The notes under the pieces: model-generated
Told to the model about the DNA's origin: nothing
Databases searched by the model: none
The model's input: the letters and a program-made list of their open reading frames with translations, nothing else
Made by a program: the position numbers and the translations under genes
In this document: positions 31,089 to 40,652 of the stretch, in pieces
Layout of the letters: each line of letters starts with the position of its first letter
Position numbering within the stretch: the stretch's first letter is position 1
From: Neoechinorhynchus agilis
Lineage: Eukaryota > Acanthocephala
Reading direction: 5' to 3'
DNA: 64,000 nt
Assembly: GCA_051530055.1 (NCBI GenBank)
Contig: CM121342.1
Coordinates: 1,550,001 to 1,614,000, forward strand

Positions 31089-33342
31089 TTAATGAATCCC
31101 GTATTTGGATTTTTTTAAATTCACTCCTTGCATCAATAACCAAGCAGCAACATCGGCGCATTCCTCGTGGTGTTTACGGTCGTGATGAGATTGGAATCGG
31201 CCATAAACACTCGCCTGGTAGTTCGTTTCAATGTTTGCAATTTGTACAGCTGAATCGACAGTGACCTTTTTAGCGGTCTTAATACCTTCCATTAGCCAGC
31301 AAGCAATAACTGACGAAGCTAAACGACTGCTTAATTTACTGAGAATGAATAAATCCTCCGATGTTTTGAATTCGTTACAGAGGACTTTAGACACGTTAGA
31401 ACGGTTAACCGTCTGCTGTTTTAGCGAAAACAAATCCGTATTTTAGCCCGTTGGATTTGTGTTCTTCTTCACAAGGTCATAACTAGGTACGAGGTTGCAT
31501 CCAAACTTTTGATTGAACCACGAAACAAGAGGATCCCAATTCTTTGCTTGGCACTTGGACAAATTTTCCGGAGATCGAATCCTGTGAAGGAGAGTATCAC
31601 TGTTCTCGAGAATGGAAATAATGTTCGCCAAAGAGGTGGAAATGCGGCACTCGGTGTCGTCCTCAAATGCAGCATTGAATTCACGAATCACACGAGATAA
31701 TGGACTGTCCTTTCCGAACAAAGAAAGCTCCTCAGTTGTTAATCTTGCCAATAAAGCACTCCTGGTCCAACCGTACTCATAGTCGGTTTCCTTAAAAACT
31801 GCAAAGAGTTGTTTTAATTGCAAAAACAACAACAGGATTCCGAGTCAACAAAATTAAATATTCAGTACTATTAGTCGTGTTCCTTAAAAACTGCAGAGTT
31901 GTTTTAATTGCAAAAAAAAGGACAGGATTCCAAGGCAACAAAATTAAATATTCAGTACTATTAGTCGTGTTCCTTAAAAACTGCAGAGTTGTTTTAATTG
32001 CAAAAAAACAAGGACAGGATTCCAAGGCAACAAAATTAAATATTCAGTACTATTAGTCGTGTTCCTTAAAAACTGCAGAGTTGTTTTAATTGCAAAAACA
32101 ACAACAGGATTCCGAGTAAACAAAATTAAATATTCACTACTATTAGTCGTGTTCCTTAAAAACTGCAGAGTTGTTTTAATTGCAAAAACAACAACAGGAT
32201 TCCGGGGCAACAAAATTAAATATTCACTACTATTAGTCGTGTTCCTTAAAAACTGCAGAGTTGTTTTAATTGCAAAAACAACAACAGGATTCCGGGGCAA
32301 CAAAATTAAATATTCACTACTATTAGTCGTGTTCCTTAAAAACTGCAGAGTTGTTTTAATTGCAAAAACAACAACAGGATTCCGGGGCAACAAAATTAAA
32401 TATTCACTGCTATTAGTCGTGTTCCTTAAAAACTGCAAAGAGTTGTTTTAATTGCAAAAACAACAACAGGATTCCGAGTAAACAAAATTAAAAATCCCGT
32501 ACTATTAGTCGTGTTCCTTAAAAACTGCAAAGAGTTGTTTTAATTGCAAAAACAAGAACAGGATTCCGAGGCAACAAAATTAAATATTCACTACTATTAG
32601 TCGTGTTCCTTAAAAACTGCAGAGTTGTTTTAATTGCAAAAACAACAACAGGATTCCGGGGCAACAAAATTAAATATTCACTACTATTAGTCGTGTTCCT
32701 TAAAAACTGCAGAGTTGTTTTAATTGCAAAAACAACAACAGGATTCCGGGGCAACAAAATTAAATATTCACTACTATTAGTCGTGTTCCTTAAAAACTGC
32801 AGAGTTGTTTTAATTGCAAAAACAACAACAGGATTCCGGGGCAACAAAATTAAATATTCACTGCTATTAGTCGTGTTCCTTAAAAACTGCAAAGAGTTGT
32901 TTTAATTGCAAAAACAAGAACAGGATTCCGAGGCAACAAAATTAAATATTCAGTACTATTAGTCGTGAAAACTGCAGAGTTGTTTTAATTGCAAAAACAA
33001 GAACAGGATTCCGAGGCAACAAAATTAAATATTCAGTACTATTAGTCGTGAAAACTGCAGAGTTGTTTTAATTGCAAAAACAACAACAGGATTCCGGGGC
33101 AACAAAATTAAATATTCACTGCTATTAGTCGTGTTCCTTAAAAACTGCAGAGTTATTTTAATTGCAAAAAACAACAACATGATACTGAGTCAACAAAATT
33201 AAAAATTTACAAACGTTTAAAATAAAATGCCCTAAATACTCTGTGCAGTTATAGATCGTTGAATTCCACCTGAACGCAGAAGGATTCTATAAAGACGAGG
33301 TTGAACTTTTTGAAACCATACGAGCTTCCCAATGAACGCCAT
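31089..33342 (-). CDS. atpaf2: ATPAF2-like mitochondrial F1-ATPase assembly chaperone (ATP12), complete copy
   Basis: Three exons on the minus strand: 33270-33342, 31473-31798 and 31089-31415, giving 241 residues. Intron 1 (31799-33269, 1,471 bp, phase 1) contains the 90-bp minisatellite; intron 2 (31416-31472) is 57 nt, phase 0. Exon 1 encodes MAFIGKLVWFQKVQPRLYRI, an Arg/Lys-rich amphipathic start typical of a mitochondrial presequence. Exon 2 aligns with ATPAF2 (SDTLLHRIRSPENL and NWDPLVSWFNQKFGCNL against human TDTICYRVEEPETL and EWDPIIEWAEKRYGV). Exon 3 continues as LSSRLASSVIACWLMEGI. ATP12 binds the F1 alpha subunit in the matrix so that it assembles with beta. The protein is shorter than the human 289 residues; the region before SLANIISILEN is compressed. 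Confidence 0.75.
31786..33205. repeat. 90-bp minisatellite inside ATPAF2 intron 1 (about 16 units)
   Basis: Unit starts recur every 90 bp (aactgcagag at 32161, 32251, 32341), with a few 84-93-bp variants toward the right. On the gene strand every unit carries ctctgcag, then TTTTTAAGGAACACGACT, a copy of the exon 2 acceptor and exon start (ctttgcag, TTTTTAAGGAAACCGACT). Each unit also holds a short inverted repeat, gttgttttaattgcaaaaacaac. The 90-bp period makes long ORFs on both strands that are not genes. Confidence 0.93.
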
Positions 33343-33739
33343 TTCAACAGTAGTGATTGGTTCCATAATGAAAACAATGCATATCTGAGAAATTCTTTCT
33401 TTTCTTTCATTGTATTCTTGTGGCCATTAAATCGGTGAAATTCGAAAACAGTAATCTAAATACTTTGTTCATGATTACGAGTGTTATTTTTATGTTCATT
33501 TCTTAATTTGTTGGCCGGAACCGTCTTTAATTAGACTTTCCCGGCACCTTCTCACATACCGGCACGTTTTTATAATCCATAATTGACAGAAAAATTCAAC
33601 TTATTTTATTGGATGGCGTTGAATGATTGGATATTGAACCTCAATAAAAATTGACAATTTCTGGTTTACACATAAACAATTAACCATGGCAACAGAATTT
33701 TACCGTACAGCTTTATCCCGGAAAACTTTTTAAATTGCA
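33343..33739. promoter_or_regulatory. Shared upstream region of ATPAF2 and the gene at 33740
   Basis: The two start codons are 397 bp apart and diverge, so a bidirectional promoter is likely. No specific promoter element can be identified. Confidence 0.35.
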
Positions 33740-34381
33740 ATGGATTTCAACGATGATGTTGAGAATGAGGAGGAGGATTCAGTGCATATATTGAGCGCAA
33801 TCGGTTGTTCTGATAGTGGAGAAGATTCGAGTGATAGCGTGAGTTCCGATTATTTACTCAAACATCACTCATTTTATTTTGAACAATCCGTCCGGAGAAG
33901 ACGCCTAAGTCGTCTAAAAAGGAGGATTGCTGCTGCCGAAGCGGAGAATATCTTGATTAATAAAGGGCTGAAAAAATTTCATGGGGAACAAAGAGATTAC
34001 AAAAATATCGATACCAGAATTGAGTGCAATCGAAAAAGAATCTTGACAATAATCAAATCGTGCTCAAGTTTCTCGCCAAAAATCGAAGAGCTACTAACGA
34101 ATGATTATAATGCTTACCGGGATTTTAAATCGCGGGTAGAGTTCTTTAAAGAAATTAAAAAAATCGAAATGTATCTCATGCACGCTGTAAAAAGAACCAA
34201 ACGCACTTCCAGGCTAATGTACACTCGAGCTTCTCTACTGAAACGATTAAATGATGCAAAAAAGCTTATTGATGAATCGGAACTAAACGTGCAAACAAGA
34301 CTTTTGTTGAATCGAATCGAAGCGAAAATTGATGAGCTGGAAAATCAACGAAAAAACCCTAAGAAAATGCTTAATATTTGA
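33740..34381 (+). CDS. Unknown acidic/coiled-coil protein, 213 residues
   Basis: Single ORF with a strongly acidic N-terminus (MDFNDDVENEEEDSVHIL, then a Ser/Asp-rich stretch to about residue 40). Basic, helical sequence follows (RRRRLSRLKRRIAAAEAENI; RASLLKRLNDAKKLIDESEL; LLNRIEAKIDELENQRKN) that should form coiled coils. The RRRRLSRLKRR cluster could be a nuclear localisation signal. It lies head-to-head with ATPAF2. The start is the first ATG after a stop-rich leader. I do not recognise the family. The codon pattern and length in A+T-rich DNA argue for a real gene. Confidence 0.6.
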   Translation: MDFNDDVENEEEDSVHILSAIGCSDSGEDSSDSVSSDYLLKHHSFYFEQSVRRRRLSRLKRRIAAAEAENILINKGLKKFHGEQRDYKNIDTRIECNRKRILTIIKSCSSFSPKIEELLTNDYNAYRDFKSRVEFFKEIKKIEMYLMHAVKRTKRTSRLMYTRASLLKRLNDAKKLIDESELNVQTRLLLNRIEAKIDELENQRKNPKKMLNI

Positions 34382-34573
34382 GATACAATGATGAGTCAAT
34401 ATTTCTTGTCATAAATGTATTGATTTTCATTGAATTGCCTTCAATCGTTGGTAATAGTGTAATTTTTCGATGAAATTGGCAATACACTTTATGTTTGAAG
34501 AGGGTGAATTGTTCTTTTTTTAGAATTTTTATATGTGGTTCAGCCAGTAGTATTTTGATAGATATTTTATTAT

Positions 34574-34678
34574 TCCATACACGGCTACAATTCACCGGTC
34601 TTGGGGCATGGAGCGCAGACCAGCGCTTCCCAGACCGAAATCGATGGACTGCAAGTGTCCATTCGGCCGTGTATGGAA
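34574..34678. mobile_element. SINE tail fragment
   Basis: cagcgcttcccagaccga and attcggccgtgtatggaa match the 3' part of the SINE at 35165-35400. The piece is flanked by inverted ccatacacggc / gccgtgtatgg. Confidence 0.55.
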
Positions 34679-34794
34679 TAAAAGGAATGATGAAAAGAAA
34701 AAAAAGAAAATATCTATCAAAAGACTACCGGCTGAGCCACATAAAAATTCTATTAAAAAAGGAAAGCTTATCCAGGCTAAAGTGACGAAGTTTG

Positions 34795-35092
34795 TACATT
34801 CCGTAGTGTGCTGAGGTGATCGCTCCAGATTCTAGTTAAGGATCAACGGGTTCGAATCCGTTACCACCAATGACGCACAGCCAAAGGGGACGAAGTACCG
34901 CTGAAGGGAGGAAACTCACTGATGAGTCCCGCCTCCCCGGGAGGTATCTCAGAATCCGGAGGGATGTACAAACTCATACCGTGTGGCTCACGATATTAAG
35001 TGATTTTATGCGATTCCCTGAACAAGATCAGTGGGCTGTGTGCCCAAAGAAAATAGTCAGCAGTGATAAAAGGCCACACATTGATATTTAAT
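34795..35092 (+). mobile_element. tRNA-like SINE, copy 1
   Basis: The head resembles a tRNA: an A-box-like gtgctgaggtgatcgctc, then a perfect B box GGTTCGAATCC inside cgggttcgaatccgttac. A conserved body follows, ggaggaaactcactgatg then gtcccgcctccccgggag, and a tail gatcagtgggctgtgtgccc. Related copies occur at 35165, 46870 and 59870. Pol III-transcribed SINE by form; the source tRNA looks Leu/Ser-like but is not certain. Confidence 0.7.
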
Positions 35093-35164
35093 AAGTTACC
35101 GGCTGGCCAGTCTTCAGAAATTCAATGGCCTGGAATTAAAATAAAAAACCGGCTGAGTTTGACA

Positions 35165-35400
35165 TTCCATAGTTGTGTCGAGGTGGTCAAGTGGACTAAT
35201 GCTCCTGATCCCATTTTGAGTTAACTGGTTCTAATCCGTTACAGCCAATGACGCACGTCAGAGGAAACTAAATACTGCTGAAGGGAGGAGGAAACTCACT
35301 GATGAGTCTCGCCTCCTTGGGAGGTATCTCAGGCCCATACCAGGCGCTTCCCAGACGAAACCGGTGGACCCTGTGTCCCCATTCGACCGTGTATGGAAAA
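35165..35400 (+). mobile_element. tRNA-like SINE, copy 2 (tail variant)
   Basis: Head gtgtcgaggtggtcaagtgg with a weaker B box ggttctaatccg, the same central core (aaactcactgatgagtctcg), then a different tail, cgcttcccagacgaaacc to cgaccgtgtatggaaa. Confidence 0.7.
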
Positions 35401-35423
35401 TTTTTTGTTAATTGTTCATGTTT

Positions 35424-35565
35424 TATATGGCGGAAAAATTAAAAGAATTTATTGACTCCGATATTTTGGCACGCGAATAAAACACTTAAACAACCTTGAT
35501 AAAGGCACAAGATTGTGCCAAAATATCGGAATCAATAAATTCTTTTTATTTTTCACCGGCATATA
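35424..35565. mobile_element. MITE-like hairpin element, type 2
   Basis: 142-bp near-perfect inverted repeat: TATATGGCGGAAAAATTAAA at one end, TTTTTCACCGGCATATA at the other, with TCCGATATTTTGGCAC and GTGCCAAAATATCGGA meeting near the middle. No ORF. Related pieces lie at 21276-21324 and 42246-42347. Confidence 0.75.
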
Positions 35566-35832
35566 ATAACAATACATTTTATTTTGGAGTTGTGAGGATC
35601 ATAATCCCCCGGATAAAACATATTGAGATATTTTGAAAGAGGAGGGAGACAAAGTTGAAATCTAAAGTTCTATATAGTTTTTGAAAGCTCGGTCTATGCG
35701 GGACAAATTAAGCGCGAGAATGAATTCTTAAATTGTGAATACTTTTAGATAAATGTGGCTAATTTATATAATTTTCTCTTTACGAATCGATTTTAATTTT
35801 CCAAAATGATGACACGGGCTAATATTGAGATT
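35566..35832. other. Spacer downstream of ric8
   Basis: No feature seen other than the likely ric8 3' UTR. Confidence 0.5.
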
Positions 35833-37898
35833 TTAGAGTTGATCACTACTTTTTCTGTTCTCCTTTTTCTCCAAAAGTTCCATTACATGTTCCACCGGCT
35901 TCGGTTTACCATCAGATCCCGTTGTTGCAGGACGAATAATTCCTTGCCTATGATAAAGTTCAAGATTTTTCCTTTCACGCGATTCAGGTTTTTATTCACC
36001 TTGTCATTTTATCCATTTGTTCAACGAGTTTCATTGCTTCGTATTCCTTTTGTTCTTCGGTCATATTATCATTCGGCTGGGGCTTGTTTTCCACTCGACC
36101 AGTGACAGGGTTGACATCCCGAGCCAATTCTCGATACACCTCGGTCTCAGAATCTTCGGAATTATTTGAAGCATCGCATTCATTTCGAGCTGATAGAAAT
36201 CCGAGATCTGCTAGTAATCCTGCTGAATTGCCATATCCAGCATATTTTATGAGTCGTGATACTATCAAGACAGTATTTACGCACATAGCCCAAATCATCC
36301 ACATTACCGTTTTCTTTGCAAAGAATATAAAGCACATTCGAGGCTAATGTCTTCAGCTCTATATCAGGACATGTCATACACCGAGCGAGTCTACTCGAAA
36401 TAAACTACTTTGACAATGATAATTACTTACATATTTCTGAGAGAGTTTCCTTCTGTAGGTAGTTTCTTCACTTCTTCTCCCAATGGTGGTAGTATTATTC
36501 CTCTTACGTATTTTCTTATAGATGGATTAAATCGGCACAGCATGTAGAAGAGATGAAGAACTGAATTGGACGTAGCTTGAGTTACCATTGTCGAATCAAG
36601 CTTTATAAACGCAGTTAAACTTTCTAAAGATTGATAAGAAAAATACTTCATGCCCGGTTAAAGTGTTCTGTAACAGCTCGATCAGTTTATCCATTGCGCC
36701 AAAGTTCACCTGATTGGAATCTTGCCTTGCTGCTGGATTTATAAGAACATGCGGTGCGTCTGTTTGACTTTTAATCTTATCCGCATATTCAATTTGGTGG
36801 TCTGAAATCAGTTCTTTGAAACAGACAGTTGGGACGTTATTTAACAAATTAGCCGCATGACTAATAGATGGAAGGAAAATATGATTTTTAAATTAAAAAC
36901 CAAACTCACCCAACCACATCGTCGTCGATTTCAGTCTTTTCAGTTACTAAAATCCTTTGTAGGGTCCTTGTCATTAAGACAAGTGCTTCATGGTCATCCT
37001 ATGATTCATTTTTAATTATTAGTCTAAGCACTTTTCATACTTCTTTGGGTTCTGAATTTCCATCTAAATTACGAATAGATACTGTTATGTTGAACAAGAT
37101 CTTAAGAACTTCAATCAATGTCGCTTTTTGGACTAAGAATGTGTACGAAAATTATTATATTTCATCTAAACTCATCTCACATTCATCGGCAATCAAGACG
37201 TCGACGAGAATGTCATTCAAAACCTTAACTGCGTGCATTCTGTGTCTCATTCGGCCCCTTAAACGCAAAAAATAATAAAAGAAAATCGATTTTTGAACAC
37301 AAACCGAACGTCAACTGACAATGCCGTTAAAAGGAAAATAATTCTTAATTCGAAGAATCGAATATCGTTATTTGAAAGATCGTGGGATTTAGCGATTCTA
37401 TCCATGGCGCGTTCGGCAACTCCACTGACTCTGTAAAATAATGGTCTAAAGACGAATCAAAGTATTTTTAACAGACTCATAAAACTTTTGCACTATCGGA
37501 GATTGGTAAATCAGATTGGATATGGTTTTCATTGCCATCAGAACCGACTCTGGTTTGGTGTATTGAAGATAGCCTACTTCTAAGGCTGCCAATTTTTGAA
37601 GAGGTTCAAGAATTGTCGCTTTCGCCAGAAACTGATAAATCTTAAATCAATGAGTTGACGTGCCATAAATGAAACCTCAGCGTTGTCCTTATCGCGACTA
37701 AGAATAAGAAGAACGTTCAGTGCCATTGATAGATGCCGATCGTTTAAGTCGTCTAGCATACAATAAGCAATAACATCTTTCGTTAATTCCTGCAGAAAAA
37801 TCTCGCTTGAATGTGATAAACTCAAAAATGTCTACGAACCCGTTTTTGCTCAGCATCCATCGAATATACGACGGTACTGTTTTTATTCTAAACGACAT
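35833..37898 (-). CDS. ric8: RIC8 (synembryn), Galpha chaperone and exchange factor
   Basis: About eleven exons on the minus strand. Clear exons: 35833-35947, 36000-36261, 36308-36393, 36431 to about 36640, about 36660-36860, four between 36900 and 37430, 37473-37631 and 37676-37831; the first, 37878-37898, is tentative. Introns are tiny (37, 44, 46, 46 and 52 nt). Diagnostic matches to RIC8: MALNVLLILSRDKDNAE, NNDIRFFELRIIFLLTAL, RLIKYAGYGNSAGLLADLG, DVNPVTGRVENKP and MTEEQKEYEAMKLVEQMDKM, then a last exon GIIRPATTGSDGKP. RIC8 is an armadillo-type cytosolic protein that folds Galpha subunits and promotes nucleotide exchange. The junctions near 36655 and 37430-37473 do not resolve in frame by eye, so exact exon ends there are uncertain. 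Confidence 0.88.
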
Positions 37899-37899
37899 T

Positions 37900-39310
37900 C
37901 AAGCATGGTTTCTCCTTTAATACTCAAACGGACCTGCTCTACGAAATTACTAAGATATTGCTGGAACTGACGAGTCCATCCGCAATTCGTGGCATCTCGA
38001 GACATTTGGCTAGAAATGGGTAGGGGTAAAAAATAGCTGCGCGACTGTTATCCTTAATAAATTACCTCTCATCCTCAGACTGAATCCATGGGAGCATTTC
38101 CCCAGTCAGATTCGCTTATCTACGCCAAAAATGCTTACGAACGCAATCGATCATTTAGTGACGATAACAACGATTATTTACCGGATTGCCGGAATCCCTA
38201 ATGGCTTATCTCGTTTTTAAGATAATCTTGGATATGATTTGGGACAGTGTTCTTGCAATGAATTATTTTTAAAACTTTAATTATGCGAATCAAAAGTTTA
38301 AAAATACACATAATATTCACTTCTGGATCTCCGGGTGAGCGCGTTGTCGGGTGCAAAGTCGGGAACGAAACATACGGCTTTCGTCATTTAATTTTAATCG
38401 AGCTTTCGACAGCTCTTGGTTGAGGTAAGATAAAGTTAAGAATTTTAAGTGGGGATATAGAAGCCTTTAAACGTCGCTTTGGTCAATACAAACGAGATGA
38501 AATAAAAAATGACTAATTTTTAAAAATTAAATCGGAAATAACGCAAACAACGAGACTTTCTTCCACCATTGCGCCGTATGTTGTTAAAATCGTTCAAAGG
38601 GGCTCATTGGCTCCATTTGCTTCAAATTGAAGCTCGTATTTTTCGTATTACAATTGGTAGAATTTTGCCCAATCACATAAGACGGAAACTTTATGAAGAA
38701 AGGGTAAAAATAGTTGCGGTTAACAACCTTCAGAATATAATTGTGAACCTTTTTGTTTGTTTAAAAACGAAATATTCAGAACATCAAAATATTTACATTC
38801 ATTTTCCATACTGATTCTCAAGTGAATGGGCGGCAGATTTCTTTGCAGCATCGTGACTTTGAAGAAATATTAAAATGCTTAATTTTTGCTTGAATTTAAT
38901 TTTCGGAGCAATAAGCTGCTTGATCACTAATTTCGGCTGACACGGTGCACACAGAAAATTATTTTGTGGATTAAAATTATCTTGGAATATATTATTTCGA
39001 CGAATTTCCAACCTAATTTTCTGGTTAACTTAGCGAATATCGTAGAAAACAATGCAGATTTTTCTTTAGAATTAAAAACATCAAATCAAACGCTGAGATT
39101 GCTCTGCCGGAAATTTTTTCCCATTCTCAATTACATTCGAGTAAAAATCAAAAGTTAAAATTAAACATTGACTAACAATTTAAAGCACATGAATTTATCC
39201 ACAAACTAAATGTGGTGCAATTTGTAGCCTTTCAAACTCAAATATTTTTTATCTTTTTAAGTCTGGCTAGCCGGTTACATTTATTCGGTGTTTAGGTGAA
39301 GCCTTTTTAG
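37900..39310. other. Non-coding spacer upstream of ric8
   Basis: ORFs at 38569-38814 and 38964-39158 look random. Nothing recognised. Confidence 0.5.
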
Positions 39311-39400
39311 GTATTAAATGATTTTGTGCGCTTCAATGAACGAGATCGGTGGGCAATGTGCCCAAGAAAAAATTATCAGCCGTGAAAAAAGGCCATACTT
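39311..39400 (+). mobile_element. SINE tail fragment
   Basis: attaaatgattttgtgcg through gatcggtgggcaatgtgccc to aaaaggccatac matches the tail of the SINE at 34795-35092. Confidence 0.6.
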
Positions 39401-39532
39401 CAACACCGAATAATTCTTTTTATTTGTGCAATTCGAAACCTTACGGATTTTTTCCATTTGAAATAGAAATTACGTAAATATCGCTGGCTTTTTAAAGGAC
39501 AAACAAATCTTTATACCGCAACTTACAGCAAG

Positions 39533-40652
39533 TCAACAAGTGCATTTATCTGGTTGATCACCTTGCTTCTCTGGTACAACTTTCTTGTTATCACGTTTCA
39601 CTTTACTCTCATGTTTCTCGATCGTTTTAATCAATTTCCATTGCTCATTTTCACGTTTGTCTATTTTTATTTTGATGTCTTTTAATTCGGGCATAAGATT
39701 AATAAGTCTCTCAATTGTGTCATTGGCGTTTTCAAGCGAATCAATTATCGATTTTTGCTTCACTCGTCCATTGGCAAGATCAAAGGTCCTTCTGTACTGT
39801 GAGTACAGAAGCGTGAACACGTCTTTCATTGGTTCTTTTAAGCCCGGATCAGGCTCGAGCGAATCGATTTCCACTCGAACAAATTGAGTAGGATGTAATC
39901 CATAAAGCCTAAAACGTTCCTCTAAACTCATTGGCTCATCTTCTTGGAAAATAACCTCGCAAAAACCATCCTCATCTTCCTCGTCGAACGAAGGATAAGC
40001 GACGTCAATAAGCCACTGAGCTTTCTCCGTCAATTCCTCTAATTCAGTGATCGGGATAAATCGGGATAGTCTTAAGCGCTCATCAATTTGTTCGACAGTT
40101 GTTGTTTGGTCGCAAAATTCCTTACAGTACTTAGAAATGTGCTCGTTGGACAATTCGAGCTCAGGAAACTCATCCTTGTATATTTTAGTCCATTCGGTTA
40201 CCTTTTGGCACACAAGTGATTTTGTTTGAATGTGTAAATCCGTTGATACGAGAGTATCTTTCTCAAGCACTCCTAAATTTTAAAAAGATTTTTTAATTTA
40301 AAGTATTTCTTACCTATGGTCGTCTCAATGAATCGAGCCATAGTTTGGACCATCCAGAAACGGAACAGTTGATTTCGATCAAAAAGGTCACAACACAGTT
40401 TAGAAAGATTATACCGAACATTTTGGTCGTTTTCTGCTTTAATAAACTGAAGGATCAAAAGACAAAAGACTTTACAGCCTTTTGAATCAGACCTAGAATT
40501 TAAAATAGAAATTCCTTGGGTTTTTCAAAATGAACAAACACAATGGACTCGTCAATTGAATCAACCAATAAACTGTGTCGATGACGATTGTTGCTTTTGA
40601 AGATCGCTGTTGCATCAGCGAGGAATCGACGAGTCATTTCTTCGAAGTCCAT
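39533..40652 (-). CDS. UVSSA-like protein (transcription-coupled repair scaffold), N-terminal type
   Basis: Minus-strand exons: a first exon from ATG 40652 (MDFEEMTRRFLADATAIF; its 3' end is uncertain), 40314-40492, and 39533-40272 after a 41-nt intron (40273-40313). The second exon reads CKVFCLLILQFIKAENDQNV and LFRFWMVQTMARFIETTIG, matching the VHS-like N-terminus of UVSSA (human RAYRLLIAQLTQEHAEIRLS, HQFRMLVVSNFQEFLELTLG). The third continues with VTEWTKIYKDEFPELELSNE (human AVEGWNEKFGEAYKKLALGY). UVSSA works with stalled Pol II and CSA/CSB and recruits TFIIH. The reading ends at PDKCTC, so the C-terminal region of vertebrate UVSSA is absent or lies in unseen exons. The call rests on domain pattern, so moderate. 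Confidence 0.55.

Larger units (their letters stand above)
13470..31774. repeat. Tandem segmental duplication, unit 2 (18,305 bp)
   Basis: Starts with tgtgttttttgaacaatg exactly as at 99 and ends at 31774, where ATPAF2 exon 2 continues into unique sequence. It is 4,934 bp longer than unit 1. This is accounted for by 4,150 bp of LINE C/D after 20345, 2 bp near 24.6 kb, 796 bp in the LINE B area and minus 14 bp near 30.6-30.8 kb. Because its right end joins the intact gene, unit 2 keeps the ancestral right flank. Confidence 0.93.

Noticed and set aside
31974-32905. ORFs of 100-154 codons on both strands
   Set aside because: Produced by the 90-bp minisatellite, which has no stop in these frames; they lie in an intron and show no gene features.
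31786-33205. Regular repeats as a CRISPR array
   Set aside because: Units are continuous 90-bp tandem copies with no unique spacers, in an animal gene intron.
34840-34870. B-box tRNA-like sequence as a functional tRNA gene
   Set aside because: No complete cloverleaf can be drawn and the same head occurs in several SINE copies with a shared body.
34912-34960. ctgatgag and gaaac in the SINE core, as in a hammerhead ribozyme
   Set aside because: The two boxes are in the wrong arrangement: gaaac lies only three bases before ctgatgag, leaving no room for stems I and III, and no gaaa follows stem II. The bases are explained by a simple actca/tgagt hairpin.
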